Assembly (NCBI GenBank): GCA_037367355.1 | Contig: CM074695.1 | Span: forward strand, 2,852,001 to 2,916,000 | Origin: Neoscytalidium dimidiatum | Taxonomy: Eukaryota; Ascomycota; Dothideomycetes; Botryosphaeriales; Botryosphaeriaceae | Direction of reading: 5' to 3' | Length of the DNA stretch: 64,000 bases | Shown: positions 10,695-21,866 of the stretch, piece by piece | Position numbering within the stretch: position 1 is the first letter of the stretch | Layout: each line of letters starts with the position of its first letter | Made by a program: the position numbers and the translations under genes | Notes under the pieces: generated by a model | What the model was told of the DNA's origin: nothing | Database searches by the model: none | Seen by the model: the letters and a program-made list of their open reading frames with translations, nothing else

Positions 10695-12130
10695 ATGTGG
10701 CCTTCGCGCTCCGCTCGTCTGGCGGCCGCTTTCCGGCCTGTCGTGATACCCCGGAGGTCAACGCCACCACGTGGTAATATTCGCTATCAGAGCTACTATT
10801 ATCGCCGCGGGCCTCAGTACAACAGATTCCAGCGAGTGTGTTACTCCATCCTACACTGTATTTCTCTTCTCCTCCTTCTTCTTTTTACTGACGAATAGCT
10901 AGACAGGGAATGTGTTTACGAGATGGGCCGCCCGTCCGACCTTCTACTACGAGGTTGGTGGCCTGGGAGTCGCTGTTGGCGGTTTCTACGTATATAATAT
11001 TGAGGTCTGCGCGGTCTCTGCCATTAACCGAAGCTATCTTCTGACTGTTCAATAGGTCGTCCCTGTGCGTGAATCGCATCAGCCTGAATCATAGCTCCAG
11101 ATATTAACAATGTGCAGGTCTCTGGGCGACGGCGATTCAATGTTGTATCACCGGAGACTGAGAAGAGCATGTCCGAAGAGATGTACAACCAGATACTCCA
11201 CGAGTATCAGGGCCGGATCCTACCTCCATGGGACCGCCGAGTACGAATGGTGCAACGGGTCTTGGACCGCCTAATCCCTGCTTCCGGCCTGACAGATGAG
11301 AAATGGGAAGTGCACGTCATCGAAGATCCTCAAAAGAACGCTTTTGTGATTCCTGGGTGAGTGTTCCGTTTTCTCTGTGGGAAAATATACATTAAATCCT
11401 TTTCAGTGGAAAGGTCTTTGTCTTCTCCGGCATCCTGCCAATCTGCCGGAATGAAGACGGTCTCGCCGCTGTCCTTGGGCACGAGATTGCGCACAACGTT
11501 GCTCACCATGCTGCGGAACGTATGAGTCAAAGCATCTTCGTGCTTGCGGCAGCGCTTGCACTTGACATCTTCCTTGGCGGCACTGGTGGTCTCACGAGAT
11601 GGCTCCTCGACCTCACGTTCCTGAGACCCGGTAGCAGAAGCCAAGAGGTACGTGAACGTGGCTCAACTTAGCTTGCAATGCACGAAGCATACTGACATGG
11701 ATATCTGAAAAGTCTGAAGCTGATTTTATCGGCTTGAGTAAGGCTCCTACACGACGTTCCTCGGCAGACCTGTACTGATAAAATCGTAGTGATGATGGCT
11801 CAAAGTTGCTTCAATCCCAAAGAGGCGGCAGCTCTGTGGGCTAGGATGGAACAGTCTGAAGAACATGCCATCCCTCAGTTCATAAGCACGCATCCATCGA
11901 GCCACAATCGCCAGCAAAAAATCATAGAATGGTAAGAAGCATGGTAACTAAAGTAGAGCTCCTACTCATCCTTATACCTAGGCTACCAGAGGCACAAGAT
12001 AAACAACTTCAGTCTGATTGCGCATCAGTACTTGACTATGGTTAGTGCACTTCGTTTGCCGTCCGATGCATTGCTGACATGCGCTGCAGCTGATGCTTTC
12101 AAGAAGCAATTTAGGTCGAGCGTCTGGTGA
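10695..12130 (+). CDS. OMA1: mitochondrial inner-membrane metallopeptidase Oma1
   Basis: An M48-family zinc protease of mitochondrial membrane quality control. I reconstruct nine exons: 10695-10835, 10903-11004, 11056-11064, 11118-11356, 11407-11647, 11713-11737, 11790-11931, 11982-12040 and 12090-12130. The N-terminus is Arg-rich and lacks acidic residues, as in a mitochondrial presequence. One membrane segment (GGLGVAVGGFYVYN) is followed by VSGRRRFNVVSPE. The zinc site is LGHEIAHNVAHH (HExxH) in exon 5, and the downstream SEADFIGL segment supplies the third ligand region. The protein ends KKQFRSSVW. Exon 3 is only 9 nt (Val-Val-Pro) and exon 6 only 25 nt, but every junction keeps frame and rebuilds the conserved order. 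The start is the only ATG giving a presequence. Confidence 0.92.
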
Positions 12131-12398
12131 CTTTTCCTGCCTCGGCCTCTACGATTCTCCCCTCGCATTTAGCGCATCTCTGAGTTTCCCCTTAGACTTG
12201 CTCCCTTGTACGAATTTCACTGTACATATGAAGAAATCGTAGATTGTTAATATGACTATGGGACGATCCATGTCCCTGCCGCATAGGTCACATGGACATG
12301 TCAACGTTCCTGAACAGATGGCAACAATTAGACAAGTGCTCCTCGTTTCTCATCGCCCCAAACTCTTTGCGCCGGCGCAGAACTCAAAAAACATCGAT

Positions 12399-13596
12399 TT
12401 AACTCTGCACCACCACCGCTCCCACAGTCAGCCCATCTGCAGGATTATCCTGAACCAGCGGAGCCTGGCTGAGCTTCAACCAGCACAACTTATCGAAGCT
12501 CTGCCGCACCTGTTGGTAGTCCCAAGCAACGGCCACGCACTTCTGGGTACCAATTTGGCGGTTGTACGTCGCACACGCGTCCATGCACTCTTCGAAGGTG
12601 TCAAGCTGCTGCTTACTGGCCGACACGATGTCGCAAGTCTCTGGGCAGATGTTGGTGCCGCAGAGCTGGAGGAAGGTGAGGGAACCGTTAGTTGTCGTGT
12701 AGAACTGACCGGTGCGGGAGGGACAGTTGATCGAGTCTTGCCCCACAGGAGTTGGTGACGTGGAGCTATCAAGGGTTGTGGTTGATGAGAATGGCGATGT
12801 GGATGTAGTTTGGGTGGCGCTGAAAGGTAGGTGATGGAAGTCAGTCAATATGCTTAGAGAAAGAACAGGAATGATTGGAATCTCGGCAGAGACCACCAAC
12901 ACAGACCCGATTCAACTCCCCTTAGCGCCGCAAACTTGAAAAGACAGAAAGAACCCTTTACAGACTTGAAAAACTAAATTCAGTAAACGAAAAAAAAAAA
13001 ATTAAAAGAAATCTGACATACCTCTCCCGCCCCCTCTCCGCCGCCGCAGCAGCCAACCCTCCACCCACCCCTCCGCCTATCGCGCCCCCGAACAACGCCA
13101 CCAAGAGCACTACCACCACCCCAAACGCAATCGGCCTCAACCCGCACACCCGTTCCCCCTCGCCACCGTCCCTCCACCCCCTCCCTTCCCCTTCCCCACC
13201 TCCGCCACCATAGTAATTCGCCTCCTCCCCCTGCGAATAGTACTCCGGCGCCCTCGCCGCCAACCAGTCGTCCCTCAGCAACGCCGGCAGCGGCAGCGGC
13301 AGCGGCAGCGGTGGCGGAGTCGAGGGCGGCGGTGCGGTAGGCAGGTCTGTCGCGTGCTTGTTCGTCTCGTGGTCTGCGGCTGTGTTGTCGGTGCTGTGCG
13401 AGGGGTAAGGGTAAGGATAAGGCCCCTCGTGCGGCGTGGCCACCTCCGGGTCCTCGGAATGCTGGGTTCGCGGCGTGGTGGGCGGTTGTGGAGGGGGCGT
13501 GTGGTGTGTTTGGGGCGTGCTAGGTGGAGGGGGAGGGGCGAAGGGGACGGGTGGTGGGATGGAGGTGGGTGGTGGTTGTGGTGGTATGTGAGGCAT
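12399..13596 (-). CDS. Pro-rich single-pass membrane protein with Cys-rich ectodomain
   Basis: Two exons (13596-13022 and 12819-12399) give 331 aa. The N-terminal ~150 residues are very rich in Pro, Thr and His and end in a (PL)n run; a Gly-rich stretch follows. One strong transmembrane helix (about residues 168-190, IAFGVVVVLLVALFGGAIGGG) leads into a Ser/Thr-rich linker after the intron. The C-terminal domain has about eight cysteines (SINCPS, LQLCGTNICPETC, FEECMDAC, TQKCVAVAW, KLCWLK), a layout like the PAN/Apple-type domains seen in many Pezizomycotina surface proteins. No signal peptide is seen. The likely topology is cytosolic Pro-rich tail and extracellular Cys-rich domain. The open frame extends further upstream but only from a GTG, so the first ATG is used. 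Function unknown. Confidence 0.72.
13286..13311. repeat. (GGCAGC)n tract encoding a Pro-Leu repeat
   Basis: About four hexamer units lie inside the Pro-rich membrane protein gene. Read on the minus strand they encode alternating Pro and Leu. The unit resembles the hexamers flanking DCC1. Confidence 0.8.
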
Positions 13597-14606
13597 GGGG
13601 GAGGTAGAGGGATGGATGCGGTGGTGTTTCCGTCGGGTGGAAGTGAGTAATGGGCGTTGAGCAGAAGATGCGTGCGTGTGTCCCGCGATCCGGCTGCTGG
13701 TAAGTACGGGCACTTAGGTTTTGGTCTTTTCCTCGTTCTCAGCTGGGCCGCACGTCAGAGGGGATGGAGAGAAGAGAGATAGGGCCGGAAAGCTGAAGCC
13801 AGATTTGGAGGTGAATGGCGCTGAAGTTTGCAACCGCCGCTGATCGTTGAATACTTGTCCACGCGGACATTGAGCGTCGGTTTTTTTTTTTTCTTGTTTT
13901 CTTTTTCTCAGAGCTGCATGTTCAGGATCTCGTGTTAGATCAGAGTTTGCAAAGATCAGATCGATCGTTCTACCTACAGGGAGATGTAAGCGTGGATATT
14001 GACGGAGATTTGGGATTTATCTCAGTCGTGTCACCGGACACTATGCAACACGATAATTTATGTCTTTGGGGGCCACCACACTGATCGAAGCTCGCGCGGC
14101 TTGGCATTTGCTGTTTGAGGAATTTGATCAGAGCTTCTATACCCGGTTCAAGCCACCATTTTTTAGGCAGGCAAATCGGCCTCATAAGAGAGCGTGGAGC
14201 GGAGCCTTTAAGTCGCAGCTTTCTTGATATATTGACGGCCTGTCGTTGTGAAGGGAATTGCGTGTGCGGAATATAGCGTGAGAAAAATTGTTCTTAGGCC
14301 ATTAAGTGAAGTTCAGATCTAAATCCATATTCGTAGTTTTATGCGCAGTATATACAATGGAGACGCATCTACCTCCCACCAAATTGAGTCGCTAAAAAAA
14401 AAGGGACGAATCCACCGGCCGTAGCAAGAGCAAGAACGCGCCTGAAAATCCACAATTAAAGCATACACCATCAAGGCGCGCACGATGTGTGATCCGGAAC
14501 GCCTGTTCTCCACTCCGTTGCTCCCGCTATGCAAGCTCAACCATCCATTGCAGGTCCGAGATCAGGACTTCCCCAAGAGACGAAATGAGTGTCCATCCTA
14601 CATTAA
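13597..14606. other. intergenic region upstream of the Pro-rich protein gene and downstream of SEC1
   Basis: Both neighbours are on the minus strand, so this contains the SEC1 3' UTR and the next promoter. It has a T tract near 13879-13890 and A/T-rich sequence at 14270-14480. No coding exon is convincing. Confidence 0.45.
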
Positions 14607-17075
14607 TCAATACTTGTCCTTCTTCTTGGATGAGAAGAAATGGTGCTTTTTCTTCTCCTTTTCGGGTTTCGCGCTGGATGCCGGGCTCCGAGCCGGCGAT
14701 GGCGCACCGTTCGGAGGCCTCGAGCCACCAGGGCCCATGTGCATATTTGCCATTTGTTGGGTTGGGGGCTGCGGCGGAGCCATTTGGCGCAACTGTTGTA
14801 GCTTCTCGTGTGGCGGTGGCGCAGGCGGTTTCACCGGCTCAGGCTCCCTCTCGAAGAGATGAGCTGGTGCCTTGGGCGGCGGCTGCTCCATAGGAATCAT
14901 CAGACGACGCTTGTCCACCGTTAAATCTCCCACTTGCCGCAGGAAGAGCCCTGGTGTCAGCATATGGGACGTGGCTAGATAGACGTCGCGCGATGTGGCT
15001 TGGCTGACTTCGTAGCAAGAGCGCGATTCAGAGTAGGTCGCACCGCCAGCCATGAAGACGATAATCCGCTGGCGCGGTTCCACAGAGGCCATGCGCGACT
15101 TCGCCCAAGTAGGTTTGGCGGAGCGAAGGGATGATGCCGCTGCGGCTGCTTCTTGTTGCGCGGCTTGGTCTGCGGCCGCGTCGACGTGAGGCTTAGTGTA
15201 GGGAAAGATGCTTTGATCAAGGGTGCCGCGAACGTGCTCTTCCAGCATCCTCTTCAGATTTGTCTCAAATCGAGATAGCGCGTACTCTTCTTCCGCTCCT
15301 GCAGGGGGTTGTTTTGGAGGGAAAAGCGGCGCGGGTGCAGGTTCCTTATCTTTGAGAGGCTTCTCTACACGGGCTCCTAGGAGATCGAGGTTTTTGAGCA
15401 CTTGAGTATCTTCACGAGGCAATTGTGCATGCGCAAGCAACAACTGAAGATCGGATGGAAGAAGGCCGTTCTTGTAGAGAAGGTAAAGTGCGATAAGGCG
15501 GAGTCTGTCCGATGGCGAGACACTGTCCTCATCGAGAATCCTGACCAGCTGGTCTGCCATGTTTTTCGGTTTGCGATAGTCCTCATCTAAGCCAGTAGCT
15601 AAAGACTACAGGTGGATTAGCATCTCCGCTTACTTGTGGTAATAGCAGTACTTACCTGTTCGACTGAGGCAACGTCGGGTAATTTGGCCTTTTGGAAGAT
15701 ATTCATGCATTCTTGGGCCATACTGAGGTGCAAGGAATATGCGCCCTTCATCTCCTGAAACTGCGGTAGACCTGCAAGCATGTCTTTGATGGTATTCAGA
15801 TTTGTAGCATCGCCGTCAGTCTTCGTGAAATGCGGGTTTTCGTCGATGAACTTCTGGAAGTCGCTCATCAATTTCTCAATCGTGTCTTTCATGTGTCTGT
15901 GACGATTCTCGACCCAAATCCTGTCCTTTTCTCCAATCTCCATTTCTTTCTCCTCCTCATCAGGCTGGCCTTCATTGAGTAATGTCTTGTAAGTGACTTT
16001 ATCGCCTTCTTTGATAGGCAACAAATCGTGAGCCATGGCCTGGTAGGTGAACTCGTGAAGGAGGGGCGAATGTAGGTCCATTGATCTATCCACAAGATAC
16101 AACGCGCCACGGGGCCGATTCGAAGGCGGAGGCCAATTCGGATGGAATTTCTTGTACATGTCGATTTCATCCTGGACGAAACGGGCCAAGTGGGAGCAGA
16201 GCACGCTCGCCTCATGGAGTGGGTTCTTTGGCTTGTAGTAGCGGATCGTGGGGTACTCCCCAAGCGAAACACATAAAGAAACGATCTGCGGAGCTACTTA
16301 GGGGGCGAACGCTTGACCAGCCACTATGATGCGGAGGCATACCTTCTGCGACATTTCCTCCAAATGCCGTCTAACCAGGTTGTTGCACGCCGGGTGGAAC
16401 AGAATGGGGAAGCTCCAGGGATCACGAAAGGTGACGAGATGCGACTCGCGGGGATAGTACTCGACGTTGAGGACCCTGAAGGCAACAATCTGCTCGCGGG
16501 CCATCTGCGACTTGTCTATGCGGTCCCTAAGCGGGCCGGGGAGCACTGCGAGTGCGTCAGGATCAGCGCAGACAAGGTAGCTAGGAAGTCGCACGAGAAG
16601 TCCATATCAGATATGTCTTGCGGTACCGGCGGCGCTCAAAATCGGCCATTATGCAGTCGACAATGTGCGGCTGAGGAGAGAGTATGTAGATAACGTCCAT
16701 ATCCTTGTTCATGTCCCGGCGGGCCGTAATCAACTCGATGTCTGAAGCTCAGTCAGGCAGGGGTTCGGCGCAGACGGCGGAGAGAGAGCGGTACTGGTGA
16801 TGTTCTCGTTCAAGATGTCATCCTCGCTGAGGACGTTGTCTATGAGCTTGCGGCTCGCTTCGTCGACGACCATGACCTTCCACTGCGTGTTTCATGAGGG
16901 GTCAGACGGCAGTTTGGCGCGGGGGAGACAGGCGGGACGAACTTCTCCCTTGGCGGTATTGCGGATCGTGTCGAGAAGGACTGGGCGAGACTGGTCAGCA
17001 GAGCGCGCAGAGAGTAGAGGACGGGCAGGGCACTGGCTCACTCTCGCGCTGCGTGTCAATTACGGAAACGCCCAT
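14607..17075 (-). CDS. SEC1: Sec1/Munc18 family protein, exocytic Sec1
   Basis: SM proteins bind syntaxin/SNARE complexes and drive vesicle fusion; Sec1 acts at the plasma membrane in exocytosis. Seven exons (17075-17042, 16980-16943, 16882-16795, 16741-16595, 16545-16343, 16285-15656, 15605-14607) give 712 aa. Domain 1 reads MGVSVIDTQRE, WKVMVVDEASRKLI, NITNIELIT and SPQPHIVDCIMADFE. Next come PRESHLVTFRDPWSFPILFHP, IVSLCVSLGEYPTIRYY and SHLARFVQDEIDMYKKF, then GALYLVDRSMDLHSPLLHEFTYQAM, the typical SM signature before the helical hairpin. The C-terminal half ends in a Pro-rich stretch and a Lys-rich tail (KEKKKHHFFSSKKKDKY). Exons 1-4 are 34, 38, 88 and 147 nt. The 49-nt intron after WTS removes a stretch that would otherwise read open as LPSYLVCADPD. 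It shares a promoter with SUV3. Confidence 0.93.
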
Positions 17076-17551
17076 GGTGGGCGGCGGTGGGCGGAGGCGG
17101 CCCTACGACGGGAGCTCAGTTGCGGGGACGGAGCTGGTGCGCGGAGGAGGGGGCTTTGTGAGGCTGTATGGAGGGGTTCTGCGAGCGCAGGTGGGCGCGA
17201 TCAAGGTCGTTCAGGGACGAGGAGTGGGCGGTGATGCTCAGACACAGCTGGGTGAGTGTGGTGGGCTGGCCAAGATCAAAGGCAGCGGGCCCTGTGGTGC
17301 GGCTTTGGGCAGCCTGCGGCGGTGGACCGTGGACCGGCCTGCACCCTGGGATCGTCCCGTGTCGGTTTCACTTTCGCCGCCAGCAGCTTCCATGCCGCAC
17401 TCCAAAACGTCCGCGCCTTGACGTCGCCATCCATCTTCCTCACATTTTTCGCTCTGCTACCCTCAATCGCCCGCCGCCTCCAGTGCGCGCTGCGTTACGC
17501 TCCGTCACGCTCCTTGCTCTTACGCCTTTCCAATTGTCTGCGCTGCTTGCT
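17076..17551. promoter_or_regulatory. shared head-to-head promoter region SEC1 / SUV3
   Basis: A 476-bp GC-rich gap lies between two divergent starts. Open frames cross it on the plus strand but have no ATG-initiated recognisable product. Both promoters must lie here. Confidence 0.5.
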
Positions 17552-20268
17552 ATGCAAGCGCATCTCCGCCGCCCTGGAGTATGCATTTTTTGCGCCTTCG
17601 CCTCTAGGCGCCTACCCTCCGCCACGAACGTAGTTTCACTGCATACTTCGGCGTCTCTATGGCGCGTGGGCGGCCATCGCCGAGTCAAGGTATGCTCTGC
17701 TTCTTCCTGTCCGAAATTTTTTCGTTGCTAATTTTGCAGCTCTCTGCACATGCGCTCTCCAAAAATGCTTTTAGAAAAGTGTCACCCTCGCGCTTCGGCC
17801 CGCAGGGCAGAGAACTTCTCGGGACCGACCAAATAAAAAAGATCGCACTCGATCAACTCCCACGACTTAAGCCTTCCATCTTGAGATCCGAGAGGCTTGA
17901 CATCATGGGCGTGAGCGAGGCAGAGAGGGACAAGCATTGGTTGACGTTTGAACAAAAGTTGCGGAAGACTTTAGGACACCGGAGGAGAGATGACCATGAA
18001 GAAAGTGACGAAGAAATGGCAAAGCTTGTCGCGTCCTTGGATAATGCATTCAAGCACCGCAGCATGAAGGGTGTGGACCAACAGCTGGAGAACGCCTTTC
18101 TGGGCCATCTCGCCTCCACAAAATACTTCTCTCAAGACGACTTCAACAATCAAAAGGCCTTGGCCGATTTGCGATATCCTGCCGAGTGGTATCCCGCTAC
18201 CCGGAAGATGCAACGGAAGATCATCTTGCACGTCGGTCCCACCAACTCTGGCAAGACATACCATGCTTTAAAGCGCTTAGAGGAGGCAGAGACAGGTGCA
18301 TACGCAGGACCTTTGCGCCTCTTAGCTCACGAGGTCTACACTCGAATGAATGCCAAGGGGGTGCCGTGTGCTCTCATCACAGGCGAGGAGCGACGCCGTC
18401 CTACAGTTGGAGACCGGCCAGGTCTTACCGCTTGTACCGTCGAGATGATACCCCTACACATGGCTATGGACGTGTGTGTCATCGATGAAATCCAAATGAT
18501 TGGCGATGTGGAGCGTGGCTGGGCCTGGACACAGGCTGTGCTCGGTGTACAGGCCAAGGAACTCCATCTCTGCGGCGAGGCGAGGACTGTGCCTCTGATT
18601 CGCGAGCTTGCTGCTACTATGGGTGACGAGGTGGAAGTCAACACATACGAACGTCTCACCCCTTTGGAGATGGATGAAAGCCACATCGGGCTCAACTTTC
18701 GAAATCTTCGTAAAGGAGATTGCATTGTCGCCTTTTCCATCATGGAGATCCATGCCCTGCGCCAGCAAATTCAAAAGCAGACTGGCAAGAAAGTCGCTAT
18801 AGTCTACGGGAGTCTTCCTCCGGAGACGCGCGCACAGCAAGCTAGGTTGTTCAACGACCCTGATAGCGGATACGATGTCCTCGTGGCAAGTGACGCCATC
18901 GGTATGGGACTAAACTTGAGCATCAAACGCATAATTTTCGCGTCCTTACACAAGTTCAACGGATACGAGCTAGTGCACCTCTCGGTCCCTCACCTGAAGC
19001 AGATTGCTGGTAGAGCAGGACGGTACAAGTCCGCTCACGAGGCAAATAAGGAAGCGGAACGAGCCTCGGAAGCGATTAATGCTGCTGAGATGTCCGTAAC
19101 TCCCCTGCGCGATGTCGGGTCAGAGTTGCAAACCAACGCGCAGTCCGAAGATGGAAATCTTGAGACAACTCAAGACTCGGAACCTGAACAGTTCGAGTTT
19201 GCTGATCCACCTCCCGGAGGTGGACTTGTCACAACACTCGAGAGATCCGATATGAAGTTCCTGAAGAAGGCGCTATTCGCCGAGCCCGAACCGCTGAAGA
19301 CGGCAGGTCTCTTCCCGCCGGATCCCATCATCGAACGTTTTGCAAATTACTTCCCGCCGGCGACTCCATTCAGTTACATTCTCCTGCGACTACACGACAT
19401 CTCACGCATTCACAAGCGGTTCCACATTTGTATGCTGAAAGACCAGCTCAACATAGCCGATGCTATCCAGCCTGTTGAAGGACTCTCAGTCCTAGATAGG
19501 ATCACGTTCTGCGCAGCACCCGCCAACGTGAAGACAGCTACAGACAGGCAGGTCCTCTACAATATGGCAAAATGTGTAGCCGATCAGAAGAACGGCAATT
19601 TGCTCGACATAGAAGGCTTCGACTGGACACTCTTGGATCGGCCCGTGACTGCTGACCGCAAATACCTTCATAGTCTTGAGTCGCTTCACAAGGCAATCGT
19701 GCTCTATCTCTGGCTGAGTTACCGGTTTAGTGGAGTCTTCTCGACCAGGGCTCTGGCATTCCACGCAAAGTCCCTTGTCGAAGAAGCAATCGAAGCCACA
19801 CTCAATGAGCTCACCCGCACTAGGTTTAGCCTCCTCTCCTTGAAGCAGAAGCAACGATCGCAAGTAGAAAAATTAGACCAGTTCAGAGAAGAACTGCTCT
19901 CCGCGGAGGAAGCTGATATCGAACACCCGCAAAACGAGGCGGGTGAAAAGGTCATCTCAGAAGGGAGTCGGTACGAGAAGGCAGATGTTCTTGATGGTGC
20001 TGAGGAAGGTGAAGAGGTCGACCCTGTGGATGTCAAACATGAGCCGGGGATTGGGAGAGCTGAGGGCGATGGCACGGAGACTCCCGAGCTCCCTGAACTC
20101 AAAAAAGTGGATGGAAATGGGAGCGGTGAGCCAGCTCCGAGAGACGAGGCCCGAGTCTTGGAAGTAGAGGATGCGGAAGACTTGAACTTGATGGACGAAT
20201 ATGGAGACGTCCAGCAAGATGAAAACCGGCCAAAGGATGCGAAAAGGAATACGGCCCGTGAACTGTAA
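17552..20268 (+). CDS. SUV3: mitochondrial ATP-dependent RNA helicase Suv3
   Basis: Suv3 is the helicase subunit of the mitochondrial RNA degradosome. Two exons (17552-17689 and 17740-20268) give 888 aa. Exon 1 (46 codons) encodes an Arg-rich, acid-free leader suited to mitochondrial import. Helicase motifs follow: I (GPTNSGKT, about residue 211), II (VIDEIQM, about 292), GARTVPLIREL-type motif III region, and HLKQIAGRAGRYKS (about 460) for motif VI. The Suv3 C-terminal core (FPPATPFSYILLRLHD, RITFCAAPANVK) is present. The last ~120 residues are acidic and low complexity (EEGEEVDPVDVKHE, VEDAEDLNLMDEYGD), beyond the usual core. An in-frame start at 17659 exists but would drop the targeting leader and read through the intron, so the spliced start is preferred. 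Confidence 0.93.
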
Positions 20269-20798
20269 AAGGGTTTTTGAAACTGCCACGAATCCATAAT
20301 GGCTTGAGGTGGCCTTGTACTATATAGAAGCTTGCATCAAAAGATAGATCGGTCGGCTGTGTAATTTGAAAAGGGTGGTAAGGGAAATTTTTGGTTGGTC
20401 TCCACTTCACAAGTAGCTCCCTGTTCTTCATGCTGGCAATGGGGTAGACATGTAGTGGGCGGCTTTCGCAGATCCGCTGTGTCTCTGCAAGCACTGTTAT
20501 GGAGAGACAGATCTGTGGCTTTTTGACGCTGTAATGAAGGCGAATCATCATCCGGACTCGGCTTGGCAGGGCTTGATCGTTAAGGTGACGTCGGGCCGGG
20601 AGATTGCGGCGCTCTCAGAGGCCCGCTTTGGCCCCCAGGGTTTTGTGTTCGGCTGCGCAGCCGCCGTCATCCGCGCCTCGACACAACACCGACATCCTCC
20701 ACCGCACTCTTCCACTTCAATTCTCAGCCACCTGCTCTCGCACCTCGGCCCTCCACCTACCACCCGCGGCTCCACCGGCCGCATATTCTACCTTCACC
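20269..20798. other. intergenic region SUV3 / KEI1
   Basis: This tandem gap holds the SUV3 3' UTR and the KEI1 promoter. An open frame at 20534-20872 overlaps the KEI1 start out of frame and is not supported. Confidence 0.45.
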
Positions 20799-21866
20799 AT
20801 GGCCGGCTCCTCGCTGTTGGAGATGCCCCGTCCCACCGTAAGTGCCTAACGCGCCCGTCGCGCAATACCTAACTTCCAGGAGAGTAACTGACGCCTGCAG
20901 ACCTTCCTCTACGCCATGTCCCTGCGCACCGGCGTCGAGCTGATCGTCCTTACTATCCTGGTCAACAAGATCACCGGTTTCTACGGCATCCTTGCCCTCG
21001 CGACCGGCTACCACGTCTCGCCGCTGCAGTTGTCGATGTACATATACTCCCTCGTCGTCCTCTTCCTCACTGTTTACCTGGCCCGGTACATCCGCAAGCA
21101 GGAGCCGCTGCGTTGCCTAGCCCTCGCCTGGCTGTATGCCATCGACACCGTCATCAACGCCGCGTACACGGCCGCCTTCGGCATCGCGTGGTTCCTGGTC
21201 CTCGCGCAGCACCCGCACGAGAGCAAGCCGGGCGAGAGCGGCGGGCCCGGCGGCAAGATGATCGGCGACACGTCGGGCTTCACGAACCCCAAGTACAACG
21301 TCAGCGAGGTCGACGTCGTGGCGACGCCGGCCGAAGGGTTCAAGGCCGGCCAGGAGGCCGTGGCCGTCGGATCAGGCGACTCGTTCCCCGCCGCCGGCCT
21401 GGGCAGCGCCGTCTTCCAGAGCGGCAGCATCATGAGCATCACCATCATCTCCGCCCTCTGGGCCATCCGCCTCTACTTCGTCGTCGTCATGCTCGCCTGG
21501 GCCCGCGCCGTCCTTCGTCAGCACATCATGATGACGTCCGCCTCGCAGTACACCCTCCACACCGGCAACCCGTCCGACGAGCTCGCCGAGAACCCCTTCG
21601 CCGAGGGCCGCGAGGAGGGTCAGGGCTGGCCCGGTAAGCTCGGCCGCGCCATGGTCTCCGTCGGCCGCGAGTACTGGCTCGGCCGCGACGAGGACGGCGA
21701 GTGGATGCGCGGCATGGGCGGCAAGTTCAGGAAGAGCACCAGCCTGGACGCCGTCCCCGGCGTGCACGAGAGGGAGCGCAGGAGAAGGAGCGGCACCGGC
21801 CCGCCCGCTCCTCCGCCCACTCTGCCCCGGCCTGTGAGCATCGATTCGATCAGTGAGACCCGTTGA
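20799..21866 (+). CDS. KEI1: inositol phosphorylceramide synthase regulatory subunit Kei1
   Basis: Kei1 is the Golgi partner of the IPC synthase Aur1 in fungal complex-sphingolipid synthesis. Two exons (20799-20837 and 20901-21866) give 334 aa. The conserved DUF1753/Kei1 opening is MPRPT, then FLYAMSLRTGVELIVLTILVNK, followed by GFYGILALATGYHVSPLQLSMY and CLALAWLYAIDTVINAAYTAAF. Four membrane segments are visible: about residues 20-40, 50-77, 90-118 and 210-235. The last ends near IRLYFVVVMLAWARAVLRQH. A hydrophilic loop with NVSEVDVVATPAEG lies between segments 3 and 4. The C-terminal ~90 residues are cytosolic, charged and Pro-rich. Codon usage is strongly G/C-ending. The family is restricted to fungi. 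Confidence 0.92.

Noticed and set aside
14090..14165. tRNA-like T-arm sequence (GGTTCAAG)
   Set aside because: The flanking bases cannot pair into a T-stem and no acceptor or anticodon arm is present.
16298..16594. Open reading LPSYLVCADPD... preceding Sec1 residues LPGPLRDRI
   Set aside because: It is better explained as a 49-nt intron (GTGCGA...CGCAG); removing it joins WTS to LLPGPLRDRIDKSQ without gap.
20534..20872. Plus-strand frame before KEI1
   Set aside because: It overlaps the KEI1 start out of frame and has no recognisable content; KEI1 from 20799 explains the sequence.
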